NCBI GenBank assembly: GCA_013054445.1
Contig: JAAMPI010000623.1
Coordinates: 1-30,030, forward strand
From: Cudoniella acicularis
Taxonomy: Eukaryota > Ascomycota > Leotiomycetes > Helotiales > Helotiaceae
Direction of reading: 5' to 3'
Length of the DNA: 30,030 bases
In this document: piece after piece, positions 1-9,317 of the stretch
How positions within the stretch are numbered: position 1 is the stretch's first letter
How the letters are laid out: each line of letters begins with the position of its first letter
Notes under the pieces: model-generated
The model's input: only the letters and a program-made list of their open reading frames with translations
What the model was told of the DNA's origin: nothing
Databases searched by the model: none
Position numbers and translations under genes: made by a program

Positions 1-966
1 TATTAATTGTTTTTTATAAATATAATATATCTTATATCTATTTTTAATAATAACCTCTCTATTTTCTTTTATAATATTCTATTTATATATCTAACCTTCT
101 TTATTTACTTTATTTTAAACGCCGCTTCTCTTAACTATATATACTCTTATATTAAGACTAGCTAATAGAAGGATAAGGTCTTTATTAGATATTCGTCTTA
201 GACAAGTAGATAAACAGAGCTTAAGCTATTCTCTATCTATCTATAAGAGAAAGCTTACTCGCTTCTAGGACGAACTATACTCTAGCGCGTATATTAAGAT
301 AAGTCTTACCTAGAAACTTTTTAAAGATCTAGTCTTAAGGCTTATTCTTTTTCTTCTATACTATTAAGTACTACTCGTCTATAAGGTCTTATAAGATATT
401 TATCCTTACGCTTAAACCGCCTTACTTTTTAGCCTCGCTCGAATATCTATTATTATTATTATTAATATTAAGATCGCTATTACTTAAACTACTATTATTA
501 TTACTACTTAATAGCTTATACCTTTATAATATAAGAGCTCTAGTATTAACGGCTCTATTATATTAGGGTCTAATATATATCGTATTAACGTAGTTACGGC
601 CTGCCTCTACGATAGTTAATAGAGCCGTACTACTAGACAAGAGCCGGGATAAGATATACTAGCTAAAGCTATTTAAGAGATATAAATATTATTCTATCGG
701 CTTAATAGTAAAATCGTTAATCTTTTCTATATAGCTAGTACTCGCGATAAGTCGGACAACCTAAGCAAGAGAGACTCTTCGCTCGTTATAACCGTCTTAG
801 ACGACCGCTATAAAGGAGTAGTAGTATATAGAGTATAGATAGAACATAATCTCGGCTAGTATTAGTAGGGTAGCTCTAGATAATCGACTAAGGCTAGAGT
901 CGTTAAACAGTATTATTATATCTATACTTTATAATATAAAAGGCGCCGATAAAGGTAATTAGCCCT
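1..966. repeat. AT-rich relic repeat destroyed by RIP
   Basis: This block has almost no CA or TG dinucleotides. My hand count is 7 CA and 2 TG in 966 bases, where roughly a hundred would be expected for its base composition. CG dinucleotides are still common and TA is very frequent. Loss of CpA/TpG with gain of TpA is the mark of repeat-induced point mutation, which in Pezizomycotina attacks duplicated DNA during the sexual cycle. No open reading frame or recognisable transposon protein survives, so the original repeat cannot be named. TTA/TAT-rich runs (about 440-520) look like mutation products rather than true microsatellites. The block ends at the left inverted repeat of the mariner element; DNA on the far side of that element is not depleted in this way. 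Confidence 0.85.
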
Positions 967-1000
967 TACGAACCTACTGACATAAGTCCGTGCGTTCAGG
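967..1000 (+). repeat. left terminal inverted repeat
   Basis: It starts TACGAACCTACTGACATAAG and matches the reverse complement of 2182-2215 at 33 of 34 positions; the mismatch is at about 983. The outer TA is the presumed target-site duplication. Confidence 0.93.
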
Positions 1001-1084
1001 CTTACCCGATATTTTTTCACCCCCTCCTTTTAGACCTTAATTAATTAATTACTAATTATAGATCAATTACCTACTACTCTACCG

Positions 1085-2158
1085 ATGCCAGACTATGTGC
1101 CAGGTGAAGAGGTTCTTACCAGACATAAAGAAGCAATCCGCCAGCTCTTTAAGTTCGCTAAAATAGGCCTACAGCAGCTCTAAGGCTACTATAACCTCGC
1201 GGACAGCACAGTACGCAAGATCCTACAATACCCAGAACCCGAAAGACGACGCCCTACACGGACCGGAAGACCTCGCGAGTCCTTGAATGAGCAGGAAGTA
1301 CGGGATATTGTCGAATATATCAGCTCGTCTCACGAGAACCGGGTCTTAAACTAGGTCCAGCTTCACGATAAACTCAAGCTTAAATGCTCAGCTAAAACAC
1401 TCGAAAGAAGACTCAAAGAACAAGGCTACTGGCGCTGTACGGCTTGTCAAAAGCCATACCTTACACGAAAGCAGGCAAATGCGCGGTGGATATAGGCGAT
1501 CGCACATATGTTTTAGGGGCTACTCGAATAGAGGCAGATACTATAGTCAGATGAGGTTACATTTTTAATTGGAGGACGGAAGTGTAAAGAGCGTGTGACA
1601 AGGAAGAAGGGCGAACGTTTACATCCGGACTATATTCAGTTCCAAATGCATAGAGGGCATACAACGCCGGTTCATGCTTTTGGTGCAATTAGGTATGGCT
1701 ATAAAAGTCAATTGGTTTTTATATATAGAACTGGCAAGAACGGCGCATTTATACAGAAGAACTACCTTACTCAGGTCCTTGAACCATTCATTAAGGGAAT
1801 GCTAGCTGCTTTTGGGGCTGTCTGTGGTACTCCACAGTTTATAGAGGACGGGAACTCTGCACATGGCCACAAATCAACAACAAACCCGTGTGCACTATGG
1901 AGAACTTTAAAGGGTATTATCCTCTTCCCACATCCTTCAATTAGCCCAGATATGAACCCAATTGAGAAGTGCTGGCGGAGGATAAAACAAAGCCTTCATA
2001 GGCGGGAAAGGCAGCCTACAAATGAGGCTGAAATGCAAGCTGTAGTACAGGAGGAATGGGATAAAATCCCACAAGAATGGATTAATGGGTTAATTGAGAA
2101 GCAAGAGTATTGGGTTCATGATTTAGTTAAGCGTTCTGGGTGGTCTACAGGTAATTAA
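1085..2158 (+). pseudogene. Tc1/mariner transposase (DDE), nonsense-broken
   Basis: One uninterrupted frame of 357 codons runs from ATG 1085 to a TAA at 2156-2158, with six internal stops: a TAA near 1183 and five TAGs near 1352, 1490, 1514, 1529 and 1544. In at least four places family patterns expect tryptophan, for example just before SDEV at 1547. That implies TGG to TAG, a G-to-A change in TpG context as RIP makes on the opposite strand. The N-terminal part carries the helix-turn-helix region. The catalytic core follows: the first Asp in SDEV, the second in FIEDGNSAHGHK (about 1840), and the acidic residue in the motif NPIEKCWRRIKQ (about 1960). The last 200 codons contain no stop. There is no frameshift, so inactivation is by point mutation only. 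Confidence 0.9.
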
Positions 2159-2181
2159 TTAATAGATTATATTGTTGATGC

Positions 2182-2215
2182 CCTGAACGCACGGACTTCT
2201 GTCAGTAGGTTCGTA
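2182..2215 (-). repeat. right terminal inverted repeat
   Basis: Read on the minus strand it starts TACGAACCTACTGACAGAAG and mirrors the left end with one mismatch. TA at 2214-2215 is the second copy of the presumed target-site duplication. Confidence 0.93.
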
Positions 2216-2522
2216 AGATAGAGGGACCTACGAGTTACATACTGTATTTTCGCAACGTTCCGTGTTAAACAATGAGGAATCAGCATTTCTCTTGAAGCGT
2301 AATAGGTTTTTAGATACAATTGTGAAAGGTGCAAAACAATATCGTAGTTAGCCATTATTAAAGACTTGATTTCTGTTTCAAACGTGTGGGTGGGGATATG
2401 ATGCTACTTTTTGTTGGCCAACACAGTAGAATAAGTTAAGTGACATGCCTCCTAGACAAGAGAATTCTAACATTTGGATCTATTACTTTATAAATACTTT
2501 CCTCTCACAAATGTAAGCAACT
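2216..2522. other. intergenic, nothing recognised
   Basis: This is the right flank of the mariner element and the 3' side of the minus-strand gene that follows. CA and TG are frequent, unlike the left flank. I see no gene, RNA or repeat in it. Confidence 0.6.
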
Positions 2523-3120
2523 CTAAGCCTGAGCCAGTAAATGCTCTCCCTCGGGCAGACAAACACTTGCAGCATTCATGGTCAACCCAGAATAAAGAAA
2601 CGTCCCAACTAAATGAATGACCGCCGCAACAACATCCCTCCCCAATATTCCCCTCGCAACTTCATAAGCCTCGTTCCCCAGGGGACCTCTCAACTGAGCC
2701 AGCTCTCTCGCCAAAACATAGCACATCTTCTCTCTCTCACTCACATCCTGCGGCACATTTCCCTTTACCGTATCCGACACCTGCCATCGAGTGAATCCTG
2801 CATCTTCAGCAATGCGCGTGTGTGCGTAGATAGCATATACTGCTTCATTGTGCGAAAGACACGCAAGGATCGCAATCTCTTTCGCGAAGAGTGAGCAACG
2901 GATTCGCGACCGCAAGATATGAGAGTTTGAGTACAGCAGTGGCGAGAGAGGGGGTGTATAAAAGGGGGGCAAATGGCCCTATATATGCTCCTTCACCGTT
3001 TTTGAGTAGGATGTTATTTGAGGCGTAGAGCTCTTGGGTCAGGCTTTCGACTTCTTGGTAACTGTGCGCTTGTGAAGGTGTTTGCTGCGATGGGAAGCGT
3101 GATGCGTCGTAGGATTGCAA
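2523..3120 (-). pseudogene. AhpD/carboxymuconolactone decarboxylase-like gene with frameshift
   Basis: Two overlapping minus-strand frames together make one CMD/AhpD-fold protein of about 190 residues. The upstream frame (down to about 2885) carries GPFAPLLYTPSLA and PLLTLRER. The downstream frame resumes with KEIAILACLSHNEAVYAI, then the helix pair ending near LPEGE at the stop (2523-2525). The expected junction is RER-EIAILA, which needs two more bases in the short GA repeat at about 2874-2884, so a 2-nt deletion explains the break. The family includes alkylhydroperoxidase-like and gamma-carboxymuconolactone decarboxylase enzymes; the substrate cannot be told. The start is uncertain: no ATG is seen in the upstream frame and an acceptor-like TTTTTTCAG lies just before it (about 3140), so a 5' exon may exist. 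A different upstream frame begins with a signal-peptide-like stretch (ATG at 3245-3247, MDSFTRKLVFFTTALLIAS), but its link is unproven. Confidence 0.7.
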
Positions 3121-4058
3121 AAGTACTCGTTTGGGAGTCTGAAAAAAGGCAATGGATTCGAATGTAGGAATGGAGAAATTGTAAATTGCAAGATGCTATC
3201 AACAAGGCGGTAGTAAAGAAGACAAGTTTCCGCGTAAAAGAGTCCATTTCTCTCTTGGCTCAAAAACCGCATGCAATTTGAGTGTTTAATTGAAAGTGAA
3301 AACTTTTTGAATCTCATGGTTAATGGACAGCGTCAAGAAGGAGCGGTTTGTGACGCATGATTATCACTCAGGAATTGGGTTCAGTTGGCTTCCAACCGGT
3401 TGTAATAAAAATGCTCCATTGCCTACTCAGTGAAAGCTAGATGCTAATGTTGAGCAGAGCACGAGAAATTGTTTTGTTAGAAATCTAGCTTTAGGCTGAT
3501 AGCTGAATCTTCGCCTTCGTCGTGTCACTTTCCCCTTTCGCCTTCGCTTAGACCCGGCGCTAACGCGTTTGAGCGAAAAAATATTTGGATTTCGGCGCAA
3601 GGACGAAAGGGGAGCTACCTAATCGAGCAATCCCCTTAATCTACGCCTACAGTAAATCCACACGCAAAACCACAATAGTTCCAAAATTTTCAATCCACAT
3701 TCCTATGTTGGAGAATTGCGATCAGCCTGATTGTTTAAAGAGTAAGATTTCAAAAAATTTTAAGTTCTTACACCTCCTTTTCGCTGGAGTGCAGCTGACT
3801 GCATTATTAGAATTGGATGAGATCACCCTTTGCTGAAATACTTATTGGTCTACCTGACGAGGGGCGTAGCTTGCTGAGTTGGTGGGCAACGCATTCTTCT
3901 TGACAAAATTCCAGACGAGAACCGAAAGCCGTCACTGTGAAAGTGATTTCCTCCGCAGAGTTTGGTTGTCCGGAAATTCTTTCAAGACTTCTCTATACTC
4001 TCTCTACATTTCGTATCTCTTGGTCCGTTGTGTATATCTTGCAGACGAGCACATCCCA
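3121..4058. other. intergenic region between divergent genes
   Basis: This probably holds the promoters of the minus-strand CMD-like gene and the plus-strand paraoxonase-like gene. Apart from the inverted repeat at 3531-3613 and the signal-peptide-like ORF noted for the CMD-like gene, I see no supported feature. The open frame at 3585-3836 has no family resemblance. Confidence 0.5.
3531..3613. repeat. imperfect inverted repeat with a related copy at 11451-11480
   Basis: The left arm starts TCCCCTTTCGCCTTCGCTTA. The right arm, read in reverse complement, starts TCCCCTTTCGTCCTTGCGC. The first ten bases are identical and the rest is approximate. A related sequence, reversed, lies at 11451-11480 (TCCCCTTTGTCTTCGCTTAG followed by AAATATTTGG). 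AAATATTTGG also occurs inside this repeat at about 3578-3587. This could be a small non-autonomous element or a shared regulatory module. Confidence 0.45.
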
Positions 4059-5627
4059 ATGACCAACTACCTCCGAAATGGCGCCTTCCTGGCCGTTATT
4101 CTCGGTGTCTTCTTCCAATTGTATCTGAAAGAAGTTTTGTTCATCGTGATCGGTGTCGGGCGACAGATGCAGTCGATCGATGAGTTCCCGTACAGATGTC
4201 GTCGCCTCGTACACAAGCAACTCGAAGGCTGTGAGGATTTGTGGCTGGACGATGAAGAGCGCGTTCTGTATGCTGCTTGCTCCGGCTCAATTGCTCGAAC
4301 GCAGTGGAATCAAGCGTTAGTAACTGGCTTTTTACTCCAAATAATTTGAATAACATTGCAAAGAACTTGCAAATCCTTTAATGGCTATTCAGAGCGTCGA
4401 AGCAGCTTTACTTGATTTGCGATTACGCTAATATGTTGTTTCCATTCCAGAATGGGCAAACTAAATATTTCCGCGAGACGACCTCAAGGCTCTGAATTAA
4501 TGGCACTGAATATCGACTCCCCAGGCCCAGACGGATTCTTCGACCTCCGCAAAATCACGCCCGAGAACTACGTTGGCGCTCTGGGCGATAAACTACTCGA
4601 TCTCGTTGGCTTCGACGTCGAGATTGTTGACAGCAGCACTCTTCGTTTCTGGCTCATCAACCAACGACCACCCGTTGATGAGAACGGAAAACTTCTTGAC
4701 GCGCAGAAAATCGGCGCAAATTTTACGATTGACGTTTTTGAGCTGAAGCGGGGAAAGAGGACGATGAGGCATATCAAGACTGTAGCAGATCCTGATATTT
4801 ATTCGCCAAATAATATTGCGTTGTTGGGGGAGGGGAAGTTTGTCGTTACTAATGATTATTCTGGGAAAGGTGAGTCCCTTATCCTTTAGTCTCTTGCCAA
4901 ACTTTGAAGATGTTCCGTTGCTTATTTACTTTCACAACTACAAGTCGGCTTGGTGAGTTCTCGCAGATTTGGATAGAGCTATCCGAGCTCTTATACTCAA
5001 CTAACAATTCGCAGCGTAAAGAATTCGACCCTCTTCTCGGAGGAGGCAACGTTGCTTTCTGCCCCGCTTCAGGAGCCTGCCACCTCGCTACACCCAAAAA
5101 CCTTATATTTCCCAACGGCCTCACGCGTGGAGCCGACGGACTCGTCTACGTCCCCAGCTCCTTCTCAGACGCAATTCTCGTAATGGAACTCCAAAAAGAC
5201 AACAAACTAAAACTTATTGAAACCATCAAACTTGGAATGCCTGTGGATAATTTATCCATTGACGCAAAAGGGGATATTTATGCTGCTGGGATGCCCAAAC
5301 TTCTTGAGTTCGTCGGAACGTTGGATGACCCGTTTGGGAAGGTTGCTCCCTCGACGGTGTGGCGGATCTCGAGGGGTAAGGAGGGGTTTGTGAAGGAGAA
5401 GATTGTTGAGGATGGGGAGATGAGGGTGCTTAGTGGGGTTACAACTGCACGGCATGATGTTAAAACGGGGAGGCTTTTTATGGGTGGTGAGTTCTTTTGC
5501 TTTCTTAGATTTGATATTCTTTTTCGTTTTCCCAACTAGTTTTGCAAGGACTTTTGTTTTTGTAGTCGCTAATTAATACCACGCAGCGGCGGTCAGTCCC
5601 TACCTTATGGTCTGTGATCCTAAGTGA
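4059..5627 (+). CDS. paraoxonase/SMP-30-like beta-propeller hydrolase
   Basis: Four exons fit: 4059-4315, 4451-4869, 5022-5486 and 5587-5627, giving 393 residues. All junctions are GT-AG and phase-consistent. The intron 2 acceptor is the least certain: AG at 5021 keeps the frame, while the more usual-looking CAG at 5014 does not. A hydrophobic N-terminus (about residues 8-35) suggests a signal anchor. Family features include DLWLDDEERVLYAACSG, the block around SPNNIALLGEGKFVVTND, FPNGLTRGADGLVYVPSS, DNLSIDAKGDIYAAG and the C-terminus GRLFMGAAVSPYLMVCDPK. These match arylesterase/paraoxonase (calcium-dependent six-bladed propeller) proteins, which hydrolyse lactones and esters. The true substrate is unknown. 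Codon use shifts from C-rich to G/T-rich along exons 2 and 3. Confidence 0.85.
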
Positions 5628-5870
5628 GACCAGGGGTGGGGTTCCCGAAAATAAGTATTGAAACTTTGCTGCCTTGTTATAGTGGATAAAGGTGGATAAT
5701 TTACGACAATTTACTTAGATTCACTTTTTTTCTATTAAATCCATTTCACGTTTGAAAGGACATTTCGGCTATTAATTTTCCATTCACTATAATTGCAGCG
5801 TAAAAGTTCTAAAATTTTAGCGACCACTCACTAATTTCTAATCCGTAAGCCCTGGAACTTCAGTCAATTG

Positions 5871-5913
5871 TCGCTAAGCCACAGGGTTTAAGTCCCTATA
5901 ATCTGACGAGTAC
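5871..5913 (+). repeat. degenerate 43-nt repeat, copy 1, tRNA B-box-like
   Basis: It starts TCGCTAAGCCACAGGGTTTA. It aligns without gaps to 6289-6331 at about 29 of 43 positions, and about 12 of the 14 differences are transitions. The middle, GGGTTTAAGTCCC, resembles a tRNA T-arm/B box (GGTTCGANTCC) after C-to-T mutation. It may be a relic of a tRNA-derived SINE. Confidence 0.4.
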
Positions 5914-6288
5914 GAAACCCTCTGTTCTCTTTTCCATTCCACGACAACAAGAAATCATACAAAAATAGAATATTTTTCATTAATCTTCTGGTTTTAAAAG
6001 CAAGAAATAAATCAACAAATACCTGAAATACTACTTAAAAAGATCTTAACACCCGAGACGCCCCCCCTATACCACCTTATGTAATATATCTATTCTACAG
6101 ATCGTGAAAAAAAACCTCGTAAAAGAACTCTTTCAGATAAAAACCCTACCTAAGTGAGGACTTTTAAAACCCAATATCTCAGTTTCTGTGAGTAATTCAA
6201 CTCCATGAGTTCATATAAGGGATGAGGTAAGAAAACATCGCTCAGCATAAATAAGTTCATCGACTACAGGCTGCGGTTCGGGCAGTAA

Positions 6289-6331
6289 TCGCTAAATCAC
6301 AACGTACGAATCCCTGTAATTTAGTGAATAC
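6289..6331 (+). repeat. degenerate 43-nt repeat, copy 2, tRNA B-box-like
   Basis: It starts TCGCTAAATCACAACGTACG and lies 418 bp after copy 1 in the same orientation. Here the B-box-like core reads GTACGAATCCC. The mostly transitional differences from copy 1 fit RIP-type decay of a duplicated element. Confidence 0.4.
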
Positions 6332-6534
6332 TCGCTGATTTTCAGGCGGTTGCGCACATCGTACGCACGCAGATTCAAGTCACAGAAAAGAGGAGAATTT
6401 TACAAACTCATACAATGCTAAAATCTAAATAAAAAAAGCCAGCATCCCTCACTCTCTTCGAGAACACTTCCTTTAACAACTCATACAATACCTCACTCCT
6501 AAACCCACCAACCTCTCACCCCACCTCATACCAC

Positions 6535-8440
6535 TCAAGCACCACCATTCTTCACCCCCCAAACACCCCTCACCTCCCCCAAACCTCTCTCCAAACCCTC
6601 AATCCCAATCTTACCCTCTTCACCACCACCAGCAAAAGCAAATCCCCAAACCTTCTCCCAATCCATCAATCCTCCTCTACTAAACTCGGTCTCAAAGCAA
6701 ACATTGATAACACCCCTTAACTCTCTCAATTCACGATATACGCCGAATAGAACGCTTGGTAGACGTGGGAATAGTGTTGGGTAAGGCTTCGCTTGGATGA
6801 TCATGTGCTCGAGGATCTCTGATGTTTGCGTGAGAGAGGTGAGGAGTAGTGATTTGCGAGCTCTGTTTGGACGAGGTTGGCTGTTTATGGTGCTGCTAGT
6901 TGAAGTGGATGACGCAAAAGGTGAAGTGGTGGTAATTGCGCAACCTAGGCTCTGGTGAGGTGTTAATGTGCTGAAGCGGGGAAGTAGGAGGGGGAGGGCT
7001 GAGAAGAAAACATACCTCGATTGTAGGGAAATAAGTTTTCAGCTGTTGGATGGTAACAAGGTGCTCTTCAAGAGATGAAAGCTGCAACTCGACCATTCGG
7101 CGGACTTGTTTCTCGGGGGTTTCGTCTGCGTGTTGGGTTTTGATCGTGTCGCGGAGGCGGACTAAGTAGTCGATGAATGGAAGGAACTCTTCTTTGTCTT
7201 GGATGATACTGTGTTTGATTTATTAGTGCGCTGTGTTCATATTTGAGGAAGGGGCGTTTTATGTGGGGATGTAAAAGAAGAATAGGGAACTTACGAGTCT
7301 ACTGACGCAGTCATGAACATTTCATGTTGGCTCATTGCCACCACATCAGTCTCCACAGACTCCTTGGCTTCACCATCTTCGCTACCTCTCGTCTCACCCC
7401 GATCTCTGCTTCCCTCTCTACCTTTGTATTCATTCTCACACTCATACTCGCATTCCATATCCCTCTCACTTCTACCCCTGTCGTTGCGCCCCCAATGCTC
7501 ATCCTCCCAAAGCGGCGGCAATCTCGACCTATCTTGACTCGCAAACCTAACCGTTAAGCGTCCATAGTTGGTCCACTTGGTTTTATGTAGTCTTATGACT
7601 GCTCTCTCGGCATCACTTTGATGCTTAAATTCGACAAATCCGAATGGTTTGGCCAAGTGCGTGTATCTGTCAACCGGGACTTGGAGACCAGTAATGGTAC
7701 CGTAGTAGGAGAAAGTATCAAGCAGGAAGCGCCGAGTCATGCCGCCCGTGTGGTGATAGTGGACGAACAAGCGGTGGGATGGAGGATGGTCGTATGAGTG
7801 GGGGGAAGGCGGTTGGCTTGTGTTGCCTCGACGTGGGGAGTAGTAACCATAGGAACTAGTCGATGACGAAGAACGCTTTCTGTGGTTTTTGGCGTTAGGT
7901 TTCTGAAACCTCTCCGTTTTTTGGAAGGGGGAGTGGGGAAGAGGGGAAGGGGAAAGATACCGCTTGTTGGAACGGCTATACCTATCCTCATAATAGCGGG
8001 AGCGGTTGCCATTGCCAGAGCTGGAATACTTCCTGTCATCAGATCTGCTCTCTCCACGGTAATACTCCCTATCGCGGTGCAAGCTGTAAGAGCTCCCATT
8101 GCGATCGTGTGAGCTTCTTTCATAACGAGCACCCTCTTCCCTATTGTTAGATCTCTCTCTGTTCTCCATCAAACTGTTGCGCTCCCCCTGCTGCTGCGAT
8201 TCCCTATCATCTAGCAGAAGGACCCGGTCTGAATGCAGGTGTCCGTTCTCTTGTGCACCGTTGGCCTTCTGGTTGTGTTCCTGAGACAAGCTACTCTGTG
8301 TCATCTCCTTTATGGCAGTCAATAGGTTAGTAAGTATTACTGGTTGGTTGTGCAATGGGATAATGTTGAGACCTCGAGAAGGGAGGGGATCGGGAACTCA
8401 CCTTCGGGTTGTCAGATCTGACTTCAAAGTCTTGCTCCAT
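6535..8440 (-). CDS. RRM-containing, RS-rich RNA-binding protein
   Basis: Four minus-strand exons fit: 8402-8440, 7295-8307, 7016-7208 and 6535-6951. They are GT-AG, phase-consistent and give 553 residues. The first exon codes only 13 residues starting MEQDFEVRSD. Residues about 30-190 are low-complexity, rich in Arg, Ser, Asp, Glu and Tyr (RSDDRKYSSSGNG, RKRSSSSTSSYGYYSPRR). One RRM follows at about 192-267, with RNP2-like LFVHYH and RNP1-like KPFGFVEF. After an acidic Arg/Glu stretch, the C-terminal third (LVRLRDTIKTQHADETPEKQ) looks helical, with no domain I recognise. The architecture suggests an SR-related splicing or mRNA-binding factor in the nucleus; the exact role is unknown. Exon 4 starts with a Ser/Thr-rich linker and ends in very G-rich coding sequence. 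Confidence 0.82.
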
Positions 8441-9317
8441 GATGAGTGCGGGCCCCCCTTAGGGGAGAGAGGATCAGTGATTTGACGTGAAGCTAAGCTA
8501 AGCAATGCTCAGCCAAGGGTTTTGACGATGTTGTGTTGCAGGTATGTTGAAAGAACGGGAGAGATCTGGAGAGACTTGTCTAACGTGTCGCATGAAAATT
8601 TGTGAATAACGATAGCACAGCCTTGCCGCCTCGGTAAACAACTTTGAGAGGAAACCTAGCAGAAGAAGGACCTCCCCCTACCCGGTAAGAAGTAGCTTAT
8701 CTCAAAGACAGTGAATTGGTTATTTAGCCATATCAAAAATAAGGTTCAGATAACACCTCTTTGCTTGATCTTTAGGACTTCATAAGGTGTCCTATTAAGT
8801 GCGTTTATACTCATGTATATATTTTTATTCCGAGAGTATGTAGCGTGAATTCTATACTAGTAAGAAATATGAGGAAGGATATTGAGAATAAATAGGAGGG
8901 AAACCTTCGAAGCTTGGACACAAACACTTTAAAGTATCAACACTCCTCTAATTGCCATCAAATTCTGAATTACTAAATATCAACAATTACTATATTTCCT
9001 TCTCCTTTGAATTACAAATATATCTATAGACATCGCGTTTGTTTTGTTCTTTTGAAGTGTTACCAGTGATATCGCTACACACCTCTCACTTAAAAAATGC
9101 GCGGACCATCACACGCAACACATCTCAAAAGCAAAAAATGAATTACACCTGAATTACAAGTTTCTGATTCTAATGCAGTTTAAACAACTGCATGCCTATC
9201 TGTCTACTTCTTATTAGCATCAATGATGTGTTTAATACAGCAAGTCTAGTTCCATGAATCTGGCAGTGATGATGTCAACTCCTCGCAAACACACCAGAAA
9301 AACACCAAAACACCAAT
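8441..9317. other. intergenic, AT-rich
   Basis: This is the promoter side of the RRM gene and the 3' side of the MFS relic, both on the minus strand. No coding frame, repeat or RNA gene is supported. A run of short AT-rich words occupies about 8790-9060. Confidence 0.55.

Larger units (their letters stand above)
967..2215 (+). mobile_element. Tc1/mariner-type DNA transposon, decayed copy
   Basis: The element is bounded by 34-bp terminal inverted repeats (967-1000 and 2182-2215) that differ at one base and begin with TA at each outer end, the target-site duplication of the Tc1/mariner superfamily. Its length, about 1.25 kb, and a single transposase frame filling the inside fit that superfamily. 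The transposase is inactivated by nonsense mutations, so the copy cannot mobilise itself. It could still be moved in trans, because its ends look intact. It sits exactly between the RIP-destroyed repeat and unmutated sequence. Confidence 0.9.
5628..6534. other. intergenic, AT-rich, with a degenerate repeated motif
   Basis: This lies between the convergent paraoxonase-like and RRM genes, so it holds their 3' regions. No open frame looks coding. It carries the two 43-nt repeat copies listed separately (5871-5913 and 6289-6331) and a short C-run near 6061. Confidence 0.55.

Noticed and set aside
440..520. TTA/TAT-rich run that could be a microsatellite
   Set aside because: It lies in the RIP block and is better explained as a mutation product.
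3585..3836. 83-codon plus-strand frame
   Set aside because: It starts at a TTG, overlaps the inverted repeat and has no family resemblance.
7313..7557. Plus-strand frames rich in Ser, Leu and Pro
   Set aside because: They are antisense shadows of the Arg/Glu-rich tail of the RRM gene.
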